From assembly GCA_020427965.1 (NCBI GenBank), contig JAGQNT010000118.1, positions 1-64,000 of the forward strand: 64,000 nt of DNA, read 5' to 3'. Shown piece by piece: positions 51,561 through 58,916 of the stretch; positions within the stretch are counted from its first letter, which is position 1; each line of letters begins with the position of its first letter. The notes under the pieces were generated by a model. It saw nothing but the letters and a program-made list of their open reading frames with translations. It was not told the DNA's origin and did not search any database. Made by a program: the position numbers and the translations under genes. This DNA is from Candidatus Saccharimonadota bacterium. GTDB taxonomy: Bacteria > Patescibacteriota > Saccharimonadia > Saccharimonadales > UBA4665.

Positions 51561-51650
51561 CTACAGTTTTTGTAGTAAGTTGTCGATGCTTAGAATATCT
51601 TCGTTTGTTGTAGGAACAAATTCAAAGGCTAAGCCGTGGTTGGTTTGCAC
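51561..51650 (-). CDS. 29-residue ORF in a tiny transcription unit
   Basis: GTG 51650 to TAG 51561: MQTNHGLAFEFVPTTNEDIL, then SIDNLLQKL. GGAAAGGAAA precedes the start. The promoter (51720-51747) and the terminator (51514-51550) frame it exactly, giving a transcript of about 200 nt. Could be a small protein or a dual-function RNA. Not recognised. Confidence 0.5.
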   Translation of the reverse strand: MQTNHGLAFEFVPTTNEDILSIDNLLQKL

Positions 51651-51719
51651 AACTGTTTCCTTTCCAGTTTATTTTTATGTTTTATGGTGTTTGTTTTATA
51701 GATCTTTAAAACACTATAT

Positions 51720-51747
51720 ATTATACACAAGTTTGTGCAAATGTCAA
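51720..51747 (-). promoter_or_regulatory. Consensus promoter of the 29-residue ORF
   Basis: TTGACA (51747-51742), 16 nt, TATAAT (51725-51720) on the minus strand: both hexamers perfect. Lies just after the purC stop. Confidence 0.85.
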
Positions 51748-51772
51748 TATGCTTTTATTAAATACACTCTCG

Positions 51773-52759
51773 TTAGTCTGTTAATTGATCGAGAAAATTC
51801 GTAACGGCAGAACGCATCATGTCTAGCCTATGAGTTTCGTCGATAGACACTACTTCATAAAATGGCTCACCAAGCATGCGCTCGTATAGCCCTAGATACC
51901 GACTTGTGACTGCTTCCACCATTTCAGGAGGCATGACCGGCGGTTCTTGACCTTCCTGACCGGAGAAACCTTGTTCCCTGAGCCATTCACGGACAAATTC
52001 TTTGGACAATTGTTCGGGCCTATTGCTTGTCTCCCTTTCGACGTAGTTACGAAATTGCGCGCCATGGAAGTATCTGGACGAATCGGGAGTGTTGACCTCG
52101 TCGATCAAGACAATTTCACCGGTAACCAACCTGCCGAATTCGTATTTGGTATCTGCAAAATAAAGCCCCTTTTCACGCGCCCAAACTTGCCCGGCTAAAA
52201 ACATGTCGGTTGCGTAGCCAGCCATGGTATCGTACTGCGCCTGCGTTGCCAGACCCTGCTCCACAATTTCTGCCGGAGTGATATCCTGGTCGTGACCCTG
52301 ATCTGCTTTGGTGGTCGGTGTAACCAGTGGCTCTGGGAAGAACTGAAATTCCGACATGCCGTCCGGCAGACGATTACCGCATATTTCACGCATACCCTCC
52401 TGGTAATTGCGCCAAGCCGTACCGAGCAACGCGCCCCGCATAATCATCTCAATTTTGAAAGGCTCCGCTCGTCGACCAACCGTCACGTTGGCGTCGGGTG
52501 TACCCACAAACCAGTTAGGCGCAACGTCCTGCATTTCGGAAAGTATTGCCGCTGACATCTGGTTCAAGACTTGTCCTTTGTAGGGGATTGATTGTGGCAA
52601 TACAACGTCAAAGGCTGATATTCTATCTGTCCGAACCACTGCTAGCAGTGGGCCAGCGTCTGGGTGGTCGATGGCGTAGGTGTCAGCGACTTTGCCGTGG
52701 TAGGCATTGCCGACCTGTCCCGGGAAGTCAAAATTGGTTTCTTGAATTGTAACTGCCAT
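51773..52759 (-). CDS. purC: SAICAR synthetase PurC
   Basis: 328 residues, similar in length to the longer yeast-type enzymes. Motifs: VRTDRISAFDVVLPQSIPYKGQ, KIEMIMRGALLGTAW, LYFADTKYEFG and LIDEVNTPDSSRYF. It joins aspartate to CAIR in purine synthesis, using ATP. Two nt downstream of purE. De novo purine genes are unusual in Patescibacteria. Confidence 0.95.
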   Translation of the reverse strand: MAVTIQETNFDFPGQVGNAYHGKVADTYAIDHPDAGPLLAVVRTDRISAFDVVLPQSIPYKGQVLNQMSAAILSEMQDVAPNWFVGTPDANVTVGRRAEPFKIEMIMRGALLGTAWRNYQEGMREICGNRLPDGMSEFQFFPEPLVTPTTKADQGHDQDITPAEIVEQGLATQAQYDTMAGYATDMFLAGQVWAREKGLYFADTKYEFGRLVTGEIVLIDEVNTPDSSRYFHGAQFRNYVERETSNRPEQLSKEFVREWLREQGFSGQEGQEPPVMPPEMVEAVTSRYLGLYERMLGEPFYEVVSIDETHRLDMMRSAVTNFLDQLTD

Positions 52760-52761
52760 GG

Positions 52762-53319
52762 TTACCGACCTTGTTGAGATGCAATTAAGTATTCTTCTGC
52801 GCCCATGGTTCTCAATAATTCATCCTTGCTCATAACTTCTACCGCAAGAGCCTCGTCATATTGCCGTAACCTATCATCAATACCCGGATTACTGAGTGCC
52901 AGAATTCGCGCCGTAAATAGTCCGGCGTTAAATGCACCCGCTTCACCCTCAAAAGTGGCTAGTGGTTTGCCTTTTGGCATGCGTATCATTGAGCCAAGCG
53001 CCGGGTTCATAACGTCTGGGCTGCCAGTGATTGCAACGCCTAGCACCGGTAACCTTGTCTCAGATGCGACCATTCCGGGTAAGTGAGCAGATCCACCCGC
53101 ACCAGCGACAATTACTTGCAGCCCTCTGGCTGCAGCCACGCCTGCATACTGCGTCATAGCACTTGGTGTTCTGTGGGCAGAGATTACCCGCTCTTCGTAA
53201 ATGCTACTGCCTAAGCCTATATGACGCAAGGCATCTCCGACATGTCGCATAGTACCTAGATCACTGTCGGATCCCATAATTATTCCTACGCGTGTTTGTG
53301 ATGATTCTCTCCCTGACAT
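52762..53319 (-). CDS. purE: N5-CAIR mutase PurE
   Basis: 185 residues. MGSDSDL at 15-21, SAHRTP at 48-53 with the catalytic His, AGAGGSAHLPGMVAS and ITGSPDVMNPALGSMIRMPKG typical of PurE class I. It makes the carboxylated precursor used by the adjacent PurC. No PurK is present in the window. Confidence 0.95.
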   Translation of the reverse strand: MSGRESSQTRVGIIMGSDSDLGTMRHVGDALRHIGLGSSIYEERVISAHRTPSAMTQYAGVAAARGLQVIVAGAGGSAHLPGMVASETRLPVLGVAITGSPDVMNPALGSMIRMPKGKPLATFEGEAGAFNAGLFTARILALSNPGIDDRLRQYDEALAVEVMSKDELLRTMGAEEYLIASQQGR

Positions 53320-53337
53320 ATCTTCTCCTCTTCTTTT

Positions 53338-53655
53338 CTATGATGCTTGTGCAAACTCAACCATGTTATTAAAAATTGTCGTCGTGGTTGTTCTGGCTCG
53401 ATCAGGGGGAGTTCGTGGACCTATCTGGACAACATCAATAGCACTGTCGCCAGTCAGTCCAAATTCGCGGTTGAGATCATGAATTTTGCGGTAGACACCA
53501 ACTTCATCAGGCGCGTTATTGCAGATCACCACACCTATCTCTAGGCCAACTCTTTGTTCTAGTACGTCACGGACGACTTGTGCAGCCGTGCTGCCGCCTT
53601 CCCCACTCTCGCGATCTCCCGAAGCCAAAATCGCAATCCTTGGCTGGCTGGCCAT
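53338..53655 (-). CDS. Half-length PurN-like (GAR formyltransferase) protein
   Basis: 105 residues from ATG 53655 (MASQPRIAILASGDRESG). The N-terminal half of a formyltransferase: RIAILASG strand and loop, then IGVVICNNAPDEVGVYRK (like VISNRPDAYGLERA). It stops before the region that holds the catalytic Asn-His-Asp of PurN (N106, H108, D144 in E. coli), so it cannot be a complete enzyme. It ends 18 nt before purE on the same strand. Either a truncated relic or a stand-alone substrate-binding half. Confidence 0.7.
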   Translation of the reverse strand: MASQPRIAILASGDRESGEGGSTAAQVVRDVLEQRVGLEIGVVICNNAPDEVGVYRKIHDLNREFGLTGDSAIDVVQIGPRTPPDRARTTTTTIFNNMVEFAQAS

Positions 53656-53740
53656 GACATCTCCTTTGCGGCTATTATCCCCATGCTCGGGTACAAAAAC
53701 AAGCAAAATGTAATTATTACAAGATAGTTAAGTACCTACG

Positions 53741-55198
53741 CTATTTCGCTTTTGCTTTAGCGTTGGTGTTGAACCCAACATATTCCAACAAATCTCTATC
53801 ATCCCAGATTCTGACTAGTCGTTTGCCTCGTTGCTCTGCCTCCAAACCTTCAAAACGACTCGGTCTCGATGGAGTCACCCTCAGAATTCCTTCTATAACT
53901 GAATCAAATTTGAACGGTTTAGCCGTTTCCAATGTTAGCATGGGCACGTCCGGGTCGTATGCGCCCAACTGTTCTATCGCTGCGAGGCCATTGGCGGTAT
54001 GAGGATCAATGACGACCTCGCCATTGGTATCAATAAATACACTTCGTATCATGGCCGCTCGTCCAGCAGCGGTAACTGTTGTTGCATGCACGTCCCATCG
54101 AATAGATTCGTCGGCAACACCCATCTCGTACAGATTGACGGTGCCCCGTGTGGTTAGCTTTTGATACACGGCTGCAATTTTATCGGGATTGTTACCGTAC
54201 AGCATGCCAAAGTATCGCCATATGTTACTGGGCATTCGCACATCTTGGGCGGAACTGTCAGTACGCACTAAATCAGCCAGCTTGAACACGCCACTATTGA
54301 TCACCGCATCCAGTGTGTTGTTTTCGTTTGGTGCAATGATTAGGTTGCGCAGTGGCAAACCCATTTTTCGCGCGATGATGCCAGATAACGCGTTACCGAA
54401 GTTACCAGATGGTATGCTGACATCTACCGGATCCCCGACTTCGCCGCCGTTGAGCCGTATGGCTTTCATGTAGCTAGCAAAATAGTAGGGGATTTGGGCC
54501 ACGATCCTGGCGATATTAACAGAGTTTACGGCACTTAAGTCATATGCTAAATCTGCCGTCATCTGTATGTCGTTGATGTAAGTAAAATCACCTTCTACTT
54601 CTAGGACATGTACGCCAGGTTGACCCTGCATCTCGGCCATCTGTGACCACTGAAATGGACTGACACCTTGGTTAGGCATCATGTTGATGATTTCGGTGTT
54701 AGGCAAACCCGAAAATGCATTGAGGGCTGCTGGCCCAGTATCGCCAGACGTTGATAACAATATGGTTAGCGGGTCGCCTTTTTGTGCCTGCAAGTAACTC
54801 ATCCAACGCGCAAATGGTTGCATGGCCATATCCTTGAAGGCGCCAGTTGGGCCATCGGACAAGCCAACTACATGTATTCCAGAAGGTAGGGTGGTAAAAC
54901 GCAGACTACCGTCCTCATCAAAATCAAAGTTATCTGGCGAATACGCTGCTTCGGCAGTGTCACGCAGCACCTCATCTGGCATCGTGTTACCTAGAAGTTT
55001 TTTTGTTACCGTGTAGAAAACACTGGCGTAAGGCTGATCTTGCATCGCTCGCAATTCCGCTTCACTAAACTCAGGAAACTTCGCGAAATTATACAATTCG
55101 CCACCGGGCGCATAGCCGTCTAGAATAGCTTGGCTGATGGGCACAGGGTTATCGACGTCGCCAGTATTGATCAGTAGCGGTTCACCATTTCTAATCAT
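53741..55198 (-). CDS. thrC: Threonine synthase
   Basis: 485 residues, the long (yeast/E. coli-type) form. The PLP lysine is in GPTGAFKDMAMQ (Lys122), and the phosphate-binding STSGDTGPAALNAF follows. VSIPSGNFGNALSGIIARKMG is also conserved. It converts O-phosphohomoserine to threonine. No other threonine-pathway gene is in the window, so precursors may come from the host or elsewhere. Confidence 0.95.
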   Translation of the reverse strand: MIRNGEPLLINTGDVDNPVPISQAILDGYAPGGELYNFAKFPEFSEAELRAMQDQPYASVFYTVTKKLLGNTMPDEVLRDTAEAAYSPDNFDFDEDGSLRFTTLPSGIHVVGLSDGPTGAFKDMAMQPFARWMSYLQAQKGDPLTILLSTSGDTGPAALNAFSGLPNTEIINMMPNQGVSPFQWSQMAEMQGQPGVHVLEVEGDFTYINDIQMTADLAYDLSAVNSVNIARIVAQIPYYFASYMKAIRLNGGEVGDPVDVSIPSGNFGNALSGIIARKMGLPLRNLIIAPNENNTLDAVINSGVFKLADLVRTDSSAQDVRMPSNIWRYFGMLYGNNPDKIAAVYQKLTTRGTVNLYEMGVADESIRWDVHATTVTAAGRAAMIRSVFIDTNGEVVIDPHTANGLAAIEQLGAYDPDVPMLTLETAKPFKFDSVIEGILRVTPSRPSRFEGLEAEQRGKRLVRIWDDRDLLEYVGFNTNAKAKAK

Positions 55199-55249
55199 AA
55201 TTCACTCATTTGTACACTGTTAGCGGTGTTATCGCAAGCATGAGCAGCT

Positions 55250-55510
55250 TTAGCGAATCGCGATACTTAGCAGTGCAACGACCGCAATGAGAGCCCAGAA
55301 TACATTCAGCACAACCGACTGTTTGACACCCTTGACCAGTGAAATAACGATAATGCCGATGGCACCAGTCAGGTTTAGTAGCTGGTAGACTACCCCGTCG
55401 GCCGCAACCACCTTGAAGCTAACCAGAATATATGCCAACACGATGGCGGTTGTCCCGTACCAACCAACTATCTCACTCAGTCTGCGCTTACCAGCAATGG
55501 CCTTTTTCAA
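55250..55510 (-). CDS. CBU_0592-like small membrane protein
   Basis: 86 residues, three helices: GWYGTTAIVLAYILVSFKVV, LLNLTGAIGIIVISLVKGV and VVLNVFWALIAVVALLSIAI. The pattern matches the CBU_0592 domain family of unknown function, often near transporters. Overlaps the cupin stop by 4 nt, so the two are co-translated. Confidence 0.8.
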   Translation of the reverse strand: MKKAIAGKRRLSEIVGWYGTTAIVLAYILVSFKVVAADGVVYQLLNLTGAIGIIVISLVKGVKQSVVLNVFWALIAVVALLSIAIR

Positions 55511-55920
55511 GCTTGCCCTACTTCTGGTTGCTGACTGTACTCTTCGTCAGTGACGTGTTCTTGCCAGTCGGCAAAATTTCCTTGTTCGTCGACTTCCTGG
55601 ATTGCTAGGTGGGTCATCGACTGTCCGGAGGTGGCACCGTGCCAATGCTCCTCACCAGGTTCTGTCCAGATAACATCACCAGGACGAATAATCTGAATTG
55701 GTTCACCCCGTTTTTGGACGACCCCAATACCGTCGGTTACAAATAATGTTTGTCCGCACGGGTGACTATGCCAGGCTGCACGTGCCCCGGCCTCAAAATG
55801 AACACTACTCATCGATAACTTCGAATTGTCCGACACGGCTTTTAGCGGGGTAATCACAACCTTACCCGTAAACCAGTCGGTAGGTCCTTCGTTTGGTTCG
55901 GATTTTGGGAGTATCTGCAT
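55507..55920 (-). CDS. Cupin-domain protein
   Basis: 137 residues, one RmlC-like jelly roll: SSVHFEAGARAAWHSHPCGQ, the second motif PGDVIWTEPGEEHWHGATSG, with metal-binding His-Glu-His residues. Likely a metal-dependent small-molecule enzyme or carboxymuconolactone-decarboxylase-type cupin. Precedes the CBU_0592-like gene. Confidence 0.87.
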   Translation of the reverse strand: MQILPKSEPNEGPTDWFTGKVVITPLKAVSDNSKLSMSSVHFEAGARAAWHSHPCGQTLFVTDGIGVVQKRGEPIQIIRPGDVIWTEPGEEHWHGATSGQSMTHLAIQEVDEQGNFADWQEHVTDEEYSQQPEVGQA

Positions 55921-55974
55921 AATTTCATCATACCAGACAGGCCTGTGCGGCTACGTAGACTACAACCTACGTAA

Positions 55975-56637
55975 TTATGCAGCATCAAGTTCTTGGACTG
56001 CTGAAACTACATCAGGGAAAGTGTTTACGAATTGATCAACTCGATAACCAGCAAAGTCTTCTCGGCTCCGTATTCCACTCTCCAGGTTAGCGATAAAGAA
56101 TAGCTCAGCCCCATTTGCAGCTGCTGCATCACTAGGGTTATCACCAACGTAAACACACTGTTGTGGCGACAAGCCATGATCACGTTCTATTACTTGAAAC
56201 GCACGTGGATCTGGCTTGTGAAATTCCATGTTATCTTTGTGATAAAAAGCAGTTAGTCTACCCGCCAAATGATGATCAGGGTCTAGCAAGTGCCTTACCT
56301 CAGTTTCGGTTCGCGATGTTAGTACCATTAGCCTTTTCCCAAGTGATGCAAGTCTATCCAGGGCAACAATATTTTCTTCGGTAACTACATCTACCAGTCC
56401 ATGTGCGATAAACTCTTCATGCACTGTGGGCATTTGTCTCCAAAATTCATCCAAATCAATACCGGGAGAACGAAGTTGAATCGCATCACCCAGCAGCTGT
56501 CCCCAGGTCTGCATGTGGATTTCGCGAGACATTGGCTCTCGACCCATGCGTCGCAAGGTCTCGTTCTCAAGACCAAAACAACCTTCTTCTGTTAGACAGA
56601 GTGTGTCGTCAAAATCAATTATTACTGCTTCAATCAT
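55975..56637 (-). CDS. HAD-superfamily hydrolase
   Basis: 220 residues. Motif I DFDDTLCLTEE with the nucleophile Asp, motif II VLTSRTE, Lys in HKPDPRAF, motif IV YVGDNPSDAAAANGA. Alpha-helical cap. Phosphatase of the phosphoglycolate/PGP group; substrate unknown. Confidence 0.9.
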   Translation of the reverse strand: MIEAVIIDFDDTLCLTEEGCFGLENETLRRMGREPMSREIHMQTWGQLLGDAIQLRSPGIDLDEFWRQMPTVHEEFIAHGLVDVVTEENIVALDRLASLGKRLMVLTSRTETEVRHLLDPDHHLAGRLTAFYHKDNMEFHKPDPRAFQVIERDHGLSPQQCVYVGDNPSDAAAANGAELFFIANLESGIRSREDFAGYRVDQFVNTFPDVVSAVQELDAA

Positions 56638-56686
56638 TGCGAACAGTTTAGCAAACAGGGGTGGAAATACAAGTTGGTAATATGAA

Positions 56687-57082
56687 TTATAAATCTTTTA
56701 GGATTTGGGGGATGAACGATTGTGGTACTTTTCGCACTTGGACTGTTTCCGCGTGGTTTAGGTACTGTTTCATTAATCTATGCAGGCCGTCCAGGATCAG
56801 CCAGCGATTTTTCCAAAACATGATATCGATTGGATAACTAATGTCTGCGTCGAGTGTTCTCTGGTATTCGTCCTTGAATGTGTCCGGGTCATCCATGACC
56901 TGGTTCGGCGTAACTTCATCGTAGCCATCAGGTAGCGGCCAAATAAACGGGTATTCAAAATGCCATACTAGATCGGCAATGGGTATGTCTTCGGTCGGTA
57001 GTGTCAGTGCCCAGACTTTTGGGTTGCTCCAATTGAAGTCAAAGCCGACTTCCTTTATCGATTCGGGCAAATCTTTTTTCAC
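56687..57082 (-). CDS. ParB/sulfiredoxin-like small protein
   Basis: 131 residues. The motif WLILDGLHRLMKQYLN resembles the GxxR core of ParB/Srx-fold nucleotide-binding enzymes (DGNHR). Preceded by a Trp-rich N-terminal half (VWHFEYPFIWPLPDGYDEV). A CTPase-like or phosphotransferase role is inferred only; no HTH follows as in ParB. Confidence 0.65.
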   Translation of the reverse strand: MKKDLPESIKEVGFDFNWSNPKVWALTLPTEDIPIADLVWHFEYPFIWPLPDGYDEVTPNQVMDDPDTFKDEYQRTLDADISYPIDIMFWKNRWLILDGLHRLMKQYLNHAETVQVRKVPQSFIPQILKDL

Positions 57083-57166
57083 ATCATTATCTTAGCAAAG
57101 TATTTTGCCCAAATGTCACTTACACGCTCATGGTTATTGAGTCGTTATATTGTTTACTAATGGCTA

Positions 57167-58012
57167 ATGAACCGCCTAACATTCGATGACTATGCATACC
57201 ACGCCCGAGGCACGGCGTTATTTTTGGACCTAGAAACACATGAGCAGTTCGATATTGTGCACACTGGCTTCAACGAAGAAGTCGGCGAACTGCTGACAGA
57301 TCAGGATTATCCAGTAGAACTAACTTCGAAACTTTGGGGTCTGGAGACCGATGAGGTGATTTCGGAGTGGTTGAACAAATCAAAATCGTCTGAAGCTGGT
57401 GACGTTTTGTACTACATTGCTGCCGCAAGTGCTTTACGGGGCATTCCCTTGCGGGATATTGCATCAGAAGCGATTGAGCGCTACACGGGCGAAAGTGCAC
57501 TACTGTGGGACGAGACTATCATCGGTTTGGATAGCGCACTGACAGAGCAAATGGCGAGGGCGGTCCCGGATGGATATCGACCAAATTATCTCACGTGGAA
57601 GATGTGGGATTTCGCTCCGTTTGAGAACGGGCTACACATCCTGATGAGAGAACCAGTCTACGCCAAAGGCCCGTTGCGATTAATCCCCGATGGACGGTAT
57701 GCCCTAGAAAGACTACACAGCACCTTTGGACGGTTAATGTCTCCCGAAGCAAGTAGTGATGATGAGTTTGTTGTTGCAGGTGCTTTGACACTTGGTGGAC
57801 TTTCAATCGTACTACAAAACCGTTTTGGTAGTTCATTGCACCAGGCAGCAGCTAATAATATTGTCAAAAGGGAACGTCGCCATGCATTAGATCAGCTACG
57901 TGAAGGATCTGACGCAGAAAGATCCCGAGAGCTAGGCAAGCCACGGCAAGTGATTAGTGACGATGAGGGCACCAACAATAATTTGCTAAATGCTCCATTG
58001 CCCGAAGTTTAA
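57167..58012 (+). CDS. MazG-like nucleotide pyrophosphohydrolase domain protein
   Basis: 281 residues. Residues about 28-100 look like a MazG/all-alpha NTP pyrophosphatase: FNEEVGELL supplies the ExxE metal acids and EAGDVLYYIAAASALRGI the ExxD pair. The C-terminal 150 residues (YRPNYLTWKMWDFAPFENGL onward) are not recognised. House-cleaning of modified nucleotides is inferred. Followed by a terminator that is repeated at 58685. Confidence 0.72.
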   Translation: MNRLTFDDYAYHARGTALFLDLETHEQFDIVHTGFNEEVGELLTDQDYPVELTSKLWGLETDEVISEWLNKSKSSEAGDVLYYIAAASALRGIPLRDIASEAIERYTGESALLWDETIIGLDSALTEQMARAVPDGYRPNYLTWKMWDFAPFENGLHILMREPVYAKGPLRLIPDGRYALERLHSTFGRLMSPEASSDDEFVVAGALTLGGLSIVLQNRFGSSLHQAAANNIVKRERRHALDQLREGSDAERSRELGKPRQVISDDEGTNNNLLNAPLPEV

Positions 58013-58050
58013 TAAAAACGCCACATTCGTGACGTTCTTATTTTGGTTGC
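58011..58050. repeat. 40-bp direct repeat, copy 1 (with terminator hairpin)
   Basis: AACGCCAC and GTGACGTT form a stem followed by CTTATTTT. 39/40 identical to 58685-58724. Acts as terminator for the MazG-like gene. Confidence 0.85.
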
Positions 58051-58108
58051 CCAGGTACAGTCGAATTGCAACGATATCCTTGAAGAGTTGAGCAGATGGG
58101 AAGCTGAG

Positions 58109-58477
58109 TTAGCCGTGGGTTATTAAATAGTAGGCCATTCCAGCGATAACTAGACCGAATGGCAAGAGGTACCACCATGAGCGAAGTCTTCCGCCTAATT
58201 TTGTCATGGGCAAGCTTCCGCCAGGAGACATAAATATGCCCTCATTTTTACCTTTTGATTCCTTATCTTTCATCTCTGTTGCTGCAACTTTGTTCAGACT
58301 ATCAGCAAGCACGGGATTAAATTCTGTGCTGGTTTTTCCACTCCTGAAGGCGGCAGTGGCATTATCAATTTGTAACTGTGTAAAGCCTTCCTGTTTTAAC
58401 ATGGTTACCGCATCAAAGTAGCTTTTCCCGCTAGACATATAGTCGTGAAGTTTTTGTAATGCCTGCTCATCGTTCAT
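58109..58477 (-). CDS. C-tail-anchored small protein
   Basis: 122 residues from ATG 58477 (MNDEQALQKLHDYMSSGKSY). N-terminal helical domain, a disordered charged middle (ATEMKDKESKGKNEGIF), and a C-terminal membrane helix YLLPFGLVIAGMAYYLI. Family not recognised; many CPR genomes encode short tail-anchored proteins with this type of N-terminal 40-residue helical bundle. Lies between the two 40-bp direct repeats. Confidence 0.65.
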   Translation of the reverse strand: MNDEQALQKLHDYMSSGKSYFDAVTMLKQEGFTQLQIDNATAAFRSGKTSTEFNPVLADSLNKVAATEMKDKESKGKNEGIFMSPGGSLPMTKLGGRLRSWWYLLPFGLVIAGMAYYLITHG

Positions 58478-58569
58478 ATTTACTAGCATAGCAAACCAAT
58501 ACAAAACCCCTGCCATTACGACAGAGGTTAAAATGCTTTTGGGCAGGACGACGTAGCGAAGCTGCTATT

Positions 58570-58613
58570 CCGTCGCTCCGTTTCTCGAAGCAAGCTTCTG
58601 CGATACTCGCTCC
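58570..58613 (-). repeat. GA-flanked hairpin element, copy 5
   Basis: On the minus strand: GGAGCGAGTATCGCA, hairpin GAAG-CTTG-CTTC, GAGAAACGGAGCGACGG. An outer stem AGCGAAGCT/AGCTTCGCT encloses it. The most similar copy is copy 1. Confidence 0.8.
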
Positions 58614-58684
58614 TTACGGCCCAACGACCTACGCCCAAGCTTCGCTTGTGCTGGTCGCAGGTTCGAGCCAGCTCGAAGAACCAA

Positions 58685-58724
58685 AATAAAAACGCCACTT
58701 TCGTGACGTTCTTATTTTGGTTGC
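58685..58724. repeat. 40-bp direct repeat, copy 2
   Basis: One base different from 58011-58050. Together they bracket about 630 bp with the tail-anchored gene and hairpin copy 5. Confidence 0.85.
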
Positions 58725-58916
58725 ATTGGATAGAACGACTTGGAACTCAATCAAGTCAGAACTGATAGCCATGTGGCAGATAGTTATAGATTACCAGAAG
58801 GAATATCAGCCGTAGTCCTAAGCGAGCGTAGTGGAACTCGAATAAGCATTAGCATAACATTATGTTTGATATGTCAAAGTTCTCTAGTACAATGGTACGC
58901 AAACTGAGGGACAAGC

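Larger units (their letters stand above)
58517..58916. other. Intergenic region without a gene
   Basis: About 400 nt: holds copy 5 of the GA-flanked hairpin, a T-arm-like stretch (GCAGGTTCGAGCC at 58658-58670) that may be a tRNA relic, and the second 40-bp direct repeat. No reading frame supported. Confidence 0.55.
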
